Shown: positions 23,789 through 35,616, counted from the first letter of the stretch. The stretch: 64,000 bases of DNA from Lasiodiplodia sp. COLG20 (GCA_009801085.1 VNWV01000003.1:1488001-1552000), one strand, 5' to 3'. Notes: generated by a model not told the origin, from the sequence alone. Program-made: numbers and translations.

Positions 23789-23989
23789 ACAAGTCTCGAA
23801 CACATTTTAAACAAGTTTACAACAGATTCAGTCCTAATAAGGCGTCAAAGCTTTACTTCTGCCAAGCCTCTTAGCTCATCGCCAAAATCGAAAAATTGCA
23901 ACCCGGCTCAACACGCTTGCCAGCCCAACCCCCCCTTCTCCCGACTTCATCACCAACGCTCTATTCATCCCCCACTTGTCCAAGAAACG

Positions 23990-24946
23990 ATGTCGCCCAT
24001 CAATGATGATCCCCCCGCCACGTGCTCAAGCTGTGAAAAATTACCAGACGCCACCACAACGCTCAATCGCTGCTCGCGTTGCCGTACGGTCGCTTACTGT
24101 TCCAAAGCCTGCCAGGCCGCACATTGGCCTGCTCATCAGCCTTCCTGCAAGCGTCCCAACTACATCCTCGACATCTGCATTTGCCCCGGCGAAATTGCCA
24201 ACCCCGCCGTCAAGCGCACCCTGTCGTGCCCATCCACGGCGACATTTCTCGAGTTGCACTACGCGCTGCAGCTCGCCTTCGGTTGGACCGACACCCACAA
24301 CTGGGATTTCTGCGTCAAAGACCCGGCCTACAAGCCGCGCGCGTTCGACTTGATGGAACATATCAGACGGTGCGGCATCAGGGATAGGCGTCAGCTGGCT
24401 GAGCTGCAAGGCGAGGACACCAGCATCTACGATGCCCAGATGGCCGCGGAACCCCGCCAGTTCCTCCTTCGCATCAAATCCCTACCGGGAATGATCTACC
24501 CCCGCACCGAAGCTATGTTCGGCGATGAGGCCCATGCGCACCCGAGAACACGAGAAAAGCCTGCCAACAAGGTCAAGCTCTGGGAAGTGCTTGACAAGGA
24601 GCCCTACAAAGGACAGAAGCTCGTCTACACCTATGATTTTGGCGATGGGTGGGATCACAGCATCACCATAGCTGGACGAGAACCGGCTACCCCCGCCTTC
24701 ACCTGCACTGATGGCGAGGGAAGGTGCCCCTTTGAGGATGCGGGTGGCCCGGAACGATGGGAAAAACTGAAAGGGAGCATTCGCGCCCGGACTTGCACCG
24801 AGGACCAGAAGTTCGACATGCTGAACAGCGGAATTGATCTGGATTCGTTCGATCCGAATGAGTTCCACGTCTGGTCTGTGGGTCATGTCAACAAAAGTCT
24901 GGCCGACTGGAAGGCGGGACTGATCGGATTCAACAGCACACGCTGA
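23990..24946 (+). CDS. MYND zinc finger fused to pRiA4b ORF-3-like domain
   Basis: Single-exon protein of 318 residues with two unrelated modules. Residues 12-53 are a MYND finger, CSSCEKL then CSRC, YCSKACQAAHW and HQPSC, which in known proteins binds Pro-rich partner peptides. From about residue 60 on is the plasmid pRiA4b ORF-3-like fold (PF07929 family as I recall it): early FLELHYALQLAFGWTDTHNW, then the hallmark YTYDFGDGWDHSI at about 217-229, and the closing FDPNEFHVWSVGHVNK. That domain is common in bacteria and on plasmids; its biochemical function is unknown to me. The ATG at 23990 is the first in frame, with A at -3. An AATAAA at 25025 could be its poly(A) signal. Domain calls are firm; function is not known. 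Confidence 0.88.
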   Translation: MSPINDDPPATCSSCEKLPDATTTLNRCSRCRTVAYCSKACQAAHWPAHQPSCKRPNYILDICICPGEIANPAVKRTLSCPSTATFLELHYALQLAFGWTDTHNWDFCVKDPAYKPRAFDLMEHIRRCGIRDRRQLAELQGEDTSIYDAQMAAEPRQFLLRIKSLPGMIYPRTEAMFGDEAHAHPRTREKPANKVKLWEVLDKEPYKGQKLVYTYDFGDGWDHSITIAGREPATPAFTCTDGEGRCPFEDAGGPERWEKLKGSIRARTCTEDQKFDMLNSGIDLDSFDPNEFHVWSVGHVNKSLADWKAGLIGFNSTR

Positions 24947-25166
24947 TGGCACGTACCCAAGTCTTCCAGGATATGTCAATATGCTGAGACAGCGTTTCGT
25001 TTTCGGTTTAACGTTTTGCACTAAAATAAAGTGAAGCTTAATAGACGACCCCCTGCTGATTGACTACTACCGTGAGATTTGCAGTGTCTTTCATCCCACA
25101 CTTGACATAACATTGTACACCTCGACCTTCCGGTTAATCATCATCACTGCTGACATCCTCCTGGTT
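24947..25166. terminator. Short convergent spacer with AATAAA at 25025-25030
   Basis: AATAAA occurs about 80 bases after the stop of the MYND-fusion gene, a normal distance for a poly(A) signal. The opposing gene ends at 25167. Confidence 0.4.
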
Positions 25167-26008
25167 TCAACCACGCCTAAGCTCCACCGTACTCTCCTTT
25201 TTCCCCCTCCTCTGCATCTCCCTCAACTCCCTCAACGGCGGTATACTCTCCTCCATCCCGGCCGCCAACCTCTCCCACAAGATGCCCACAGCCGGCTTCA
25301 CCGCAGCCTCCACCATCATCATCCTCGTCGGCGTGACGACGACATCACAGACCGTATCGAACACGTCCGGCCGCAGCTCGACCTCGTCCCTCCCCACGAC
25401 CTGGCAGTCGTGCACGACGCCCACCACCGTCGTGGCCCCCATATCCGCCGCGCCGACCGAGTACAGCATCGCCCACTCGAGGTCGAAAAAGCCGTGGCCC
25501 TTCCCAAACCTGACGCCCGACTCGCCCACCGCCCCGGTCCCCGTCACCATGACGTCCACCTTCCACCCCTGCCTCATCACCTCCTCCAACCCGACCCTCC
25601 TCCCAACCTTCTCCATCCCATCCAGCGTCGCCGCGTACCACGCGCCCCTCCCATCCCTCTCCACGTCCTCAGGCCTGACGACCACGAAGCCCCGCCGTAT
25701 CGCGTACGTCGTCGCCAGCACCGTCTTGCCCTGCGCCAGCGCTCGCGCCCGCAGCTCCTCGAGGCAATTGTCCGGCGTGATGAAGACCAATTGCGCCGCC
25801 CGCCACCATTCCTCGGCCACGAGCAGGTCCGTGGCCGCGGACGACCCGGAGAAGTCGGCGATGAAGGACGAGAAGTCGTAGTCGAAGCGCGAGTCGGGCA
25901 GCGCCACGCCGCGCAGCTTGGTCCAGATGCGCGCGCGGATGGCAGCCTTGTGCGCGTCGATGGAGAAGGAGGGTTGCTGCTGTTGCTGCTGCTGGTCGGC
26001 CTCAGGCG

Positions 26009-26039
<31 letters not shown>

Positions 26040-26066
26040 GGCTGGACTGTCCTGGGTTGATGGCAT
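25167..26066 (-). CDS. 5-formyltetrahydrofolate cyclo-ligase-like protein (MTHFSD type)
   Basis: Single-exon, 299 residues. It resembles the 5-formyl-THF cyclo-ligase (MTHFS) fold, and more closely the MTHFS-domain proteins of unknown activity. Visible features: SIDAHKAAIRARIWTKLRGV near the N-terminus, AAQLVFITPDNCLEELR, VMRQGWKVDVMVTGTGAVG, GVRFGKGHGFFDLEWAML (the substrate-loop-like FGKGHGF.D), then VVHDCQVV and TPTRMMMVE near the end. The first 30 residues are low complexity: ten Thr (ACG repeats) and seven Gln. The canonical cyclo-ligase Mg-ATP loop is not obvious to me, so catalytic activity is uncertain. The ATG at 26066 is the only one upstream of the Thr tract. Confidence 0.82.
26010..26039 (-). 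repeat. (ACG)10 repeat coding poly-Thr
   Basis: Ten CGT units on the plus strand, reading ACG (Thr) in the minus-strand gene. A run of Gln codons lies next to it at about 25,975-25,995. Confidence 0.93.
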
Positions 26067-27723
26067 GGTGGCTGCTTCTCTACGGTCTTTTCTTTTTCTT
26101 TTTTTGGTTGCTTTCTACCTCTTTAGGCGGTTTTTATTTGTGCTTCGCTTGGTGATACGACGGGAGGAGAATTGAAGAACGTCTGGAGAGAACCAATTTT
26201 GCAGACGCAGTTGATATTTGAAGCAGAGTGGGGAGGAGCGTTCGAATGCAGCTTGCTGAGACACGACGTTGATAGGTCCCGAAGCCCCGGATGCCGCAGA
26301 GCGTCGCCAATGCTTAATTTTGCTTGATTCTTTGACCCTGCAGGCCCCGGAAACCGGAACTGACGCAGCAGCCACATCCATTCGGCCCGCCCGGCAACAC
26401 CGGCAGATGGACTCAACTGCCGAACCACCACCATCCCTGACCCGCCAGTAGGCAAGCCTCTTTTTATCGGCCCTAAAATAAGTACGCCCGTATGTACGTA
26501 CTAAGCTGTAGTGGCCAAGTCATGGCCAATCTCAATACCACAGTATCAAAATCGACAAACCCCCGAAAAGAAAAACATTTGGCAACATCACTTTCAAGCA
26601 CTGATTAAAGAAATAGAAGGTTTGTTTTGTTCGTCTACTTCTTGCTCTGTTGCCGTAGCCACACAGCTTGCACCAGTCTTCTCTCTCTGTGCCACTCCAA
26701 TCAAGGGAAAAAAAAAGAACACAAAAACGATGGCATCGCGTCCCTGATACTCATTACAGATTATGATTCCCTTCACCTGACCGTCCTGTCATTCCCTTTC
26801 CCTTCTTCCATTTAACCACCCCACCTCCCACTATTCATATCCGCACGCATAGAGCCCACGCGCAAGCGTCGAGAGTACCAAACATAAGCGAGACAAGGGG
26901 AGTGAGAGCTTTGCCAAAAGAAAATGAACACGGCGAAGAGCAAGAGGAGGAAAAGCAGAGAACCAACCAAAGGGGATTACGCAGAGTAGCCGCCCGACGA
27001 ATGCGGTAAGGGGAGTTGAGAGAGCAAAAAAGAAAATAAAGCAGCTACTAGCACAGACACCTCGTTGCTGAACAAAACAAACGAGGGGGGCGTGAAGGGT
27101 AGTAAACGTAGAAGAAAAAGAATTAAAAAGAAAAAAAAAAGCAGAGAACCTCCCTGGTCATCCTTTCTCATCACCTTGCCCCATAAAATCCAAGGAATAC
27201 TCGTCGGGTTTCGAGAGAAAAACCATCACTGGGAGTGGTCCTTATCCAACGGCAAGATTCGCAAAAAAAAGCCGCTGCTGCAACCACCATCGATCATCCA
27301 AACGCCTCTGGCCCCACGAGGAAAGGAGAAAACCTGTAGCAGGATATCGAAGAGGAGTGTTGTTGTCCGTGTCCCTGCTTTGCCGGCCAACCTTTTCAGC
27401 AACATTTGCCACACCAGAGTTCCATCATACCAAACGCCTTTGCACAGGGGTGTAACAAAAAAAGGATATTGCTTCGCTCGCCGAGGAGAGGAAAATGGGG
27501 GAATCCCGCGAAGCTCGCAAAGGCGCGAAAGGAAAAAGAAAAAGAAATGAAGTCCAGAGAGCCGCCCGCCTCGCATACACACACAAAAACAAAACATGAT
27601 ACTTTAAGAATCCACCAACCGTTTTCGCTCCAGGCACATGACTTTCGCAGCAAACCGTGACCACATGGGGACTCTCCTCACTCTGGCCTTCCTTCTCGTA
27701 ACGCCAGACGCCTCTCTTAAACT
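26067..27723. other. Intergenic: cyclo-ligase promoter and ArfGAP 3' region
   Basis: No gene supported. The stretch 26,870-27,560 is rich in purine runs on the plus strand (pyrimidine on the transcribed minus strand), with A-runs near 27,130. This is consistent with a long ArfGAP 3' UTR or spacer. Frames here are low complexity. Confidence 0.5.
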
Positions 27724-30700
27724 TCAGAACATCCGCCGCGAACTATATGATTCATCGGACTTCATCAGCCTTCCGCCCGCTGACACACGCTTCTGCAACT
27801 TGGCATCTCTTTCTTTGGTACGCTCACCTGGTGAGCTTCCATTGCCTGCCATGATAGTTGGCAGAGCGGTTATGGTGTCGCCACCACTGCTATTGGAAGC
27901 ATTATTACCATTTTGAGTGCTGCTCGCTCCGGGCCGTCTTCCGTCACGCTGGTCTTGCTTCTGCTCCAGGTACAATCGTGCCGATATGCTCAACGGGAAG
28001 GGCGATGGCGTGTTTGGTATGTCAGCTCCGTTCTGCATCAACAACTCTGCCACTGGGAAGGATTTCCGACCCGCGGTAGGTGCACCTTGAGGAGGTTGGC
28101 CGGGTGAGCTAGCGGGTGAGGTAGTGTCTGCAGGAGACGCTGGATCCGCGGCTGAAAGCGCAAGGTAAACAGCCGGGGTGCTGCGAGACTTGTCTGTCGC
28201 GTTGGGGCTCGCCTTCAGCGCAAGGGCATATAGCACGTTCTGGATATCGTTCTTCTTGACAGACGCAAGAAGCGTCTCCTCTGGCGTTGCATAGTGCGAG
28301 AGTGTCGCGGAAATCGGCTGAACAAAGGCTCGCTCCGCATATTTCTGGTTGATGAACTTCAGGCGCTGCTCTCGAGTAGACGTAGGTCCAGGCTTCAGAG
28401 CTCCCTCGAGCTTGGCCTCCCAAATCATATTGCTGACGCGGTTGCCGATCTTGAAGAGCAATTCGATAATATCTGTCGTGAATGAATGAACGTCCAACGT
28501 GAGTGAGCGGACCTTTGAGATATGAGTTCCTAAAGAACGATGGATTCCGCTGCATTCGATGCAAACCACGATTCCGAGGTTGATTGACACCCAGTCGACC
28601 TTGCTCTCTGATCCGCAGTCTGCGCAATACTTGTTCCCGGCGTCAGCTTCGCGGATCTGCTCGAGGAGTTTGTTAGCTTCTCCAGCGGCTTCAGGGCTAC
28701 GGTACGAAGGCCTGTCGCCAACCGTCGCGTGACGTGACACAGGCTTGTCTTTGCTCGTATTTCCAGAATTTCTGTGGCCAGAGAGCGACGTGCTCTTGCC
28801 AGTGAGGACCGAGGCAATGTCCCTGCGTGTTGACTTGTCCAACGATTCCGTGGGCACGGGGTCGGCAATGCCCTTGTTCTCTACAGCAGTTTGCAGCGCA
28901 TTATTAATCGCGTTGATCCAGGTCCTGAGTTCGTCTTCGCCCGTGGTCTGGTAGACGCGCGTAAACTGGGGCGTGATGACCTCGAAACAAAATCGTCTTT
29001 CGGAGTTGCGAGCTTCTCGAACCGAGGCCACGCGAAGGTCAATCGGGGTCATGTGCAAGTTCATCTTGTTCTTCCAGTCAGAGTACTCAGAAAGTTTGCC
29101 CTCGCCGACCGTTATCCAGAATCTACACATGATTTAGCAAACGAGGGCCTGGAATCAGAAAATCCACTTACTTGTGCCAGGCTTGCTTGTTCAAGCCCTT
29201 TGGATCGATATGGCTTCCAGGTCTGCTGAGTGCCCAGAGCAAGCCTTCCTTATGAGGAGGATGCGCGTCTAGGCCATCTCCACCTGCTTTGTCTTCAAGG
29301 TCGCGGATACCTTTGAATTTGCTGTTCTGACCCGGGCTAGTAGCCGGAAGCGATCCAGTGGACGGCCCGCTGTTTAATCCTGGGGTAACTGGCATGGCTG
29401 CAGTCGAGGGCGGAGATCCTATTTGCGGAGGCGGAGAGACAGTGCTCTTGAATGCAGGTGCTATGCTGTCAGAGCGTACTTCATCTAGAGGAACGGCTCT
29501 TCCATTCGCCTGCGCCAGAGTTGACATTGTGGAAGGCTCGGGTTCTTTGTAGGCACTTCCACTCTTCTCAAGAGCTCTTCGCTTCTCCTCACGCTCGGCA
29601 CGTTGGAGTTGGAACTCCTTGTCAGCCTCCTTGACTTCTTGAGTGAGTGCCTCGAGCTGCGGGAGCATCGACTTGACTTTTTCGGCCGTTGCCATGAAAC
29701 CCTTGGCTTGTGCATCCGCATACTTTGTGAGGTACGAGAGGACTTCCTGATTCTTCCTTCCGCCGTTCAGATCCTGGATGTAGGAAGAATAATCAAAGCG
29801 CTTCAGCTCGAAATTCCGGCGTTTCGTCTGATATTTTGTATCCGTCTCTGTCCGCCTCTTCTCCTTCATCGAGTCCTGCCTCTGTCCGAGATAACGGCTG
29901 ACGTAGGAATAGTATTCTTTGCTCTCCTCTTCGAAATCCTTCTTCTTGGATTCCGCTTGTTTGATATCGACATTGTAGAGCTTAGAAATGGGTTCGATGA
30001 TTAGTTTTTGGACATTGATGGTGTTGAGCTTTTCGTAGGCCAGGATTTCGCGCGCGATTTTGTCAAAATAATGGTCGATGGCCGGTTGTACCGAGTTTGA
30101 GTTCGGGGTCGCCGTGTCCTTCAGAGCTTCGATGAGCTCCGCGACTGCATTGTTACTGATCACCTGGGCATCCATTGTAGCTTCCGCCTTCTTCAACACC
30201 CGCTTCCACTTTGAACGCATGTCCGACGTGTTCTTCTCGAAATTCTTGAGGTTCGCGCGGAAAACGGGTCCATCATCCAAAGCACTGATATCCTCGGCCG
30301 GTCGTTGACAGGATAGGTCGACTTTGACGGGGCTGGTGTTATTAGTGTTGGTTAGGGTGAGAATATTGCTCGAATATGTGTTGTGCGTCGGAACCAGGCC
30401 CAAGGCGTGCTCCGGAATGGCCTCGATCGCGGGCGAAACGGGTTCGCGGATCTCCTTGTACTCAGCACCGTCCGAGTCGCTGACACGAGATTCAATTGAC
30501 TGAGCAGAAGGAACGCGGAGTCTGGGAGGCACGCTCAATTCCAGAAGTGGGGACGGTGTCTTGGGGCTGAGAGGCGCGGGTTTCTGCGTGTCTTGGATCA
30601 GTTAGCACATTGTTTCAAACATTACAGATTATTCCTTACTTTGGACCCAGAAAGCAAAAGTTGCCAGTGTATCCAAGCGGTGCGCGCGCGGATCATACTC

Positions 30701-31457
30701 CACAAACTGGCAGATCGTTAGCAATTTCTCGACGGGACCGAGCGCAAACGTACGCTGCAGGCGTTCCTCCAGCCGCCGCCTCTATCCTCCAGAACGCGCG
30801 GAGGCCTCCACTTCCAGGACCATTGAAATTGAACGGACTGGTTGCCCATTGTCGAATAATCGCCCACCAATTCAACATTTGGGTTTTTGTGCAGGTTGGG
30901 GTCCGCGTGGAATTCTCTGGTCACCAAGTTTTCCAGCTCTTTGCTGCTGCCCGCGAACAGGAAGGTGAGGCCATTGATGACGGTGTCCACGGGCGCAAGC
31001 GTGCTGACGGGGATGGCGGGATTGCTCGCGGTCTGGAAAGCCTTGGTCTGGCGGAGGACAAAGGTGAAGTTGAAGGTGAGCTCATCGTCGTTCAGCAGGC
31101 GGATCAGGAAGCTGGGCGGCCCAGCGGGAGAGGTTTCGGGGTCCTATCAGGCGGAAGTCAGTGTGAACCCCGCTTTTTTCCGCGGCGGACGTTCGGCGGC
31201 GCACCTGAACGTATTCCACGACGCTGTCGTCTCCGAAGTCCCGCCTCACATTGTACCGAGTGGCGGGGAAGGCGTTCGGGGTGATGTTCAAGAGGAGGCG
31301 GCCGCGCGCGTTGGTGACGGTGATGGCGGCGATGGAGACTGCACAAAGAGGTCAGCGTGGCTTCAGGAGAGGGTCGCGCAAGGCCCGACGCACAGCGATT
31401 CTGGTCGCGCAGGAACAGAGGGTCGCCCTCGCCCTGGCGACTGTTGACGTTGCCCAT
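27724..31457 (-). CDS. Arf GTPase-activating protein with BAR and PH domains (Csx2 type)
   Basis: Cytosolic regulator of Arf GTPases at curved membranes, acting in vesicle traffic. Six exons: 31394-31457, 31205-31338, 30754-31143, 30640-30706, 29172-30591 and 27724-29122, with introns of 47-61 bases. Product 1157 residues. The start MGNVNSRQGEGDPLFLRDQN has Gly2 and Ser6, an N-myristoylation pattern. Next is a beta-rich region (SIAAITVTNARGRLLLNITP) found in Csx2 relatives, then a BAR domain (about 325-535: RANLKNFEKNTSDMRSKWKR; long coiled region EEESKEYYSYVSRYLGQRQ). A PH domain follows (about 665-765, GLLWALSRPG; WHKFWITVGEGKLSEYSDWK). The ArfGAP zinc finger (about 855-970) shows CADC, VVCIEC, SGIHRSLGTHISKVRSL with the catalytic Arg. 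The C-terminus has weak ankyrin-like LLMQNGADI. Splice joints were chosen by frame and motif continuity. Confidence 0.92.
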
Positions 31458-33118
31458 GTGCGGCGAGGCTGCTGCTGGCGGGGCGCCAGCGGCGTCGAGC
31501 AGCTCGGGGTCGGTCAGGCTACGCGGGCGGACTTGCGCTCCTGAGGACTCGCGGGCTTGCGGCTCGCGGGCTCCTGGGCAGGAGAGCAAGAGCTTGGAGG
31601 CGCGGGCCCTGAATTATGCGGCTCGGTGGGCTGGTCTGCGGGCGGGCGGGTCGCAGCGAATTGAGGCGGCGCTCGGTGGGCTCAGGGCGCGCGCGCGGAG
31701 CGGTAGCGGATGCTGGGCTAGGTGGTGCTGGGGAATGGGCTCGCGGGCTTGGTGTCGCGGCCGGCGGTGCTGGGGCCTGGATGGGTTGTAGGGGTGACGG
31801 CGGGCGCGCGAGCGGAGAGTCGCAGAGGTGGTGGCCGGCGCGATACGATCCAGGGCACGCTTTGGGCGGCGCTCGAAGCTTGACCAACGAAAATAGAGCT
31901 GCAGCTCCGCTTCAAATCGCGCAATGACGCCGCAGGGACCTGGCATCCCGTGCGTGGACGGCATGACTGGCTCCATGCACACGTGAACCAGAGTCACGGC
32001 GTTGTCGCCCAACGCCGCGCCCGCTCGCCGCCGTCTCACCTAGAATGGCCCTCGACGACCTAATCTCCCCGGCCTTGGCATACATCAGCGCGCGAGGTGC
32101 GGACGGTGCTGTGCCCCGGAACGGCGCAGGCCGAGTCATGCAGCGGGGGCCATGGCCAAAATGTTTGAGATCCGCTGCTTGCAAGGAATCGCTAGGCACA
32201 CCCTCCCGCCACCCCATATCACGACGCACCGCCCCGAGGTCTGAGCAGCGATCGTGCCAGCCGCGCGCCTCTCAGGTACCGCAGTCCTCGAATCACACCC
32301 CACCTTTGCCTAGTGCCGCCTGCCGTATACGAGCCGTCGGAAAAGAAAAAATTCGCAGATGCCTGCCTGCCCACCAGGAACACGAGTCACTCGTTGCGCA
32401 TGACGTGGAAGACGCGTGGGTGAACCACATGCATCCAGCAATTTCATCCTTCGCAACCACGTTTCACAAGTCAAATTATTGTATTGCAACCGACCTGCTG
32501 AAGTTGTTGCATGACATCTGCTCCGCCTGCCCATGGGACCACCTCGCCATTCCTTCTGCCACATCACGCTATCACCAAGAATGATCAATTCCAGTTTTCA
32601 AACCTGTATAACGTGTACACCAACACTCGTCTGCCTAACGATGGCAAACTCTGTTGTTCTTCAACCATGACTCTGAAGGCCCACATGTTTGCTCTATCCT
32701 TAATGCCCAACTCTCCAAGCATGTCCGGAATTTTTGGGATAACCGCAATCAGGTTGGTACTTTGATAACACAAATAAGTCTACCACTGGTACTCGCCACA
32801 ATTGTTGAGGGATATTGTTGGTTCGGTTCATCTTCAGTTCATTATACAGTTGGTGTAACCGAGACTTAGGGCGCTCAAAGCATGTTTGATCATCGAGCTC
32901 ATCAAGAAAGGCAAGTTTAAGCTTACCTACACAGATTAAAGGCAGTAGTTCAGTATCGGTTGCATCTGTTCGCAGCTAGAATGGTATCATATTTTTTATC
33001 TTGAAATATCCATGACTTTCCTTTAGTTGTTGCCTTTTTTTTTTTCTTTTCCACACGGCTTTGAATAATTTCATTACTTTTCAGAAGAGGGGAGTAAAGA
33101 ATCATTGTCATAGCCGAG
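31458..33118. other. Intergenic: ArfGAP promoter and empty stretch
   Basis: 31,458-32,040 is very GC-rich and is probably ArfGAP promoter and leader. 32,040-33,118 holds only frames without family motifs. The composition shifts from GC-rich to AT-rich near 32,550. Confidence 0.5.
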
Positions 33119-33562
33119 ATGTTGACTTCCCTGCCATCCTTGCTTCCCACTGAGACTGTCAAGTGGATCGATGCCCTCGTTCGCATCAACGTCACTCGAA
33201 AAAGCCGCACCAACGTTATTGGATGACGCCGTGGCCTGGCGGATAATGAACTCACGTCCTCCGCCAAGGAGTTGGTTTCAGTCTTCCGGCATCCATGCAA
33301 ATCCTGTTGTACCTTCTCATCGCCATGGCAAATCCTTGTTGAAAAGCACAAGGCTAGGTGCTCTCTCGAGAGGGCTCTGCAGCGTCAGAACTTGGAGAAG
33401 CCCTTTCTCTGCCGTTTTAACGGGTGTAGTGAAATATTCATTCGAAAGGACAACATGAAGATGCACCTTCATAAGCGTCAACGGGACCCGCGTGCATGTC
33501 CGGAACCGAATTATGCTTTCTGGGTTTCCGCAACAAAATACTCATTACTGCTGTCATCATAG
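33119..33562 (+). pseudogene. Decayed C2H2 zinc-finger gene fragment
   Basis: An ATG at 33119 opens MLTSLPSLLPTETVKWIDAL, stopped by a TGA near 33,222. In the same frame after the stop comes a region with one finger-like block: KPFLCRFNGCSEIFIRKDNM, followed by KMHLHKRQ. The spacing C-x4-C-x12-H fits a C2H2 finger, but the final His is missing (H-x-H, then Gln), so the finger should not fold normally. It resembles the fungal FxRKDNxxxH finger type. No good splice pair reconnects the parts. I read it as a relic, perhaps of a transcription-factor gene; it could also be chance. Confidence 0.35.
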
Positions 33563-34452
33563 TTGCCTTAGGCAATCATGCTGGATTTCTCAACCATGTC
33601 AACTAAAGGACAAGTTTGGGAGAGCTGCTTCTAGCATAAACTCTCAAAGGTAAAGCGCCATCTCGCCGGAAAACCGTACAAGCTCTGCGAGAACTAAATC
33701 ACCGCTGTTTTTGTCAGTTCCTCCTGAGAATGCCAATGGCCATGAGGACGCAGGGTTGACCTTGGTTTAGGCAAGTAGGAAGATCCAGGATGCGGCGGAC
33801 GCACTATTTGCAGAAGTCATGGCTTTTGACGACAGTAACGTTGGTCGGGAGAAGCGGAATGGCATGGAGGCAGGCGGACCAGAAAGAGGAAGCAGAGCGT
33901 GTAGCTTGTATGAAGGTGGACTAGTAGCTCTATAGCTCAGGTTTAAGTTTAAGTCCGTCATTTCAGTCACCCAGAGCAGTTGTCCTTGCTTACATTTCCT
34001 ACAAGCCCTGTATAATCCCTACAGTCATGTACCGGGAGACAAGAATTAATTATATTAACTGTTTTGCCGATTTCCCCATAAAGCAAACTATCCAACTTTT
34101 TCCCCCTGCTAGTGGATGGAGAATCTGAATGAGAGAATAATGCCGCTGAATGAGCATTTCATCTCCACCACTGTAGGGAAGTAATTAATACACGTACTGT
34201 GCAACTTCTGCGGAACGCGTAAACTATACAGGTGCATCCCAGCGTCCCGCCATACTTGACGCTGCAAAAGTTCATTAACATGCCGTGATAACAACATCCC
34301 GAATTACTCCATGAGAACAATTTCGCGCACCTCCCATTACCAGCCAACCCACCCAACCCGGTTTTTACCCAAACTGAGCGTAAGTGAATTCTGCAAGGAG
34401 CGTACCATTACCGCAATTTTGTCCACAAATTAATCGCCTCGTAGGCCAAAAC
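33563..34452. other. Intergenic upstream of lipase 3' end
   Basis: No gene supported. The stretch around 34,030-34,190 is AT-rich with several stop codons in all frames. Confidence 0.55.
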
Positions 34453-35616
34453 TCATTCCGACTTGGGAGGTTTTTTTCCACTGGGAGGGTACCTGCCCTT
34501 CCAATCCCAGGGATCGCCACCAGGGACGCAGAGCCCCAGCCTCCAGAAATAGTCACGATGGGCCCAGAAGAGCTGCCAGAGCTTAAACCGCGCAGGGATC
34601 CACGCGCCGTGATCGCCGCCGGCGATGCAGTCCAGATCTTCGTCAGCTGAGCAGACGCGGATATCGGCAACGCTCGGCGGCAGGTCAGCCTTGTCGATGT
34701 AGATCTCCCCGCCATGCATGTGGTATCCCCATTCTTCCAGGGGCAGCAGTGGCACGGGATCCGACACGTGCGTGACCCGCCTGAACCGGATGTCCGTGTC
34801 TTTCCCAACAGTCGTCATATTCTCTCCCACGTTGAACCGGCTGTCGATGTAGTGCACCAGGCCTTCGTTACCGACACGTGGTTCTCCAAATGTGGTCACA
34901 TGCGGGTCCCAGCCACGAGCCTTGAAATCTAGCGCGGCCAGCGCAGCCCCCGCACCGCCCAACGAATGCCCGACCAGGGTCAGCTTGTAGTCCGGGTGCT
35001 TTTCCATTGCTTCGGCAACGTGTGGTAGAACGACTTCTCGCGTGTTGATCCAGGACTGGTAAAATCCAGTATGGACGGTGCAGTTTGCACACTTGGGAGG
35101 CTTCGCGTCCGGCGCGTCATCATCATCGCCTCCATCATCCTCTCCGGGGTACGGGATATACTCTTGCGGAACAGTCGACAAGTCCACAATGGTGTTGGCA
35201 AGGGAATACGTCCCGCGAAACGCTAGGATGATGCGCGGGACCGAGGGTGGATGCGACAAAGCGATGTAGCCACAAGAATCGGAAAGGAGAGGACCAGTGT
35301 TCCAGGCCTGTGACTGTCAGCTATGGCGTGGGCCCCTAATAGCTCATCAGAGCCGTACTTTCACCAACTCGAAGTCGGGGAATTCATTGCAGCGACTGGC
35401 GCAGGTGAACGGCTTCGCAATGCCCAGGCCAGTGACGCCGACGCAGTATGAGATGTCGACGATGCGCGCGAGCTCCTCGAGCTCGGCAAACAGCGCTGTT
35501 GAGATATTAGGCGAGAGAGTGGCGGGAGCTGAAGGCTGAAGGGGCGCCTGGAGATTTAAGACGGCGGCAGCGGTCGCGAGGCACGGCAGAGTGAGGAGTC
35601 GCTGAGCGAAACGCAT
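34453..35616 (-). CDS. Secreted class 3 lipase
   Basis: Predicted extracellular triacylglycerol or ester hydrolase of the class 3 family (alpha/beta hydrolase). Two exons, 35359-35616 and 34453-35307; the intron is 35308-35358 (GTACGG..CAG). Product 370 residues. A signal peptide is plausible at residues 1-19 (MRFAQRLLTLPCLATAAAVL). The lid-region start IVDISYCVG matches fungal lipases. The nucleophile is Ser201 in VGHSLGGAGA, with Asp269 in HVSDPVPLLP and His319 in GGDHGAW completing the triad by position. CANC and ASRCNEF supply conserved-type Cys. An Asp-rich loop (EDDGGDDDDAPD, residues 142-153) sits before CANC and is longer than in the lipases I know. It is divergent from the 6-TM gene downstream. 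Confidence 0.9.

Larger units (their letters stand above)
22022..23989. other. Gene-free 2-kb divergent promoter region
   Basis: Between the divergent MFS and MYND-fusion genes. The left half is mixed GC with no good frame. The right half (about 23,340-23,830) is AT-rich and holds three different 11-base tandem duplications, listed separately. Confidence 0.55.

Noticed and set aside
32045..32584. 179-codon plus-strand frame with ATG
   Set aside because: No recognisable motif, no splice partner and codon use unlike confirmed genes; cannot be supported.
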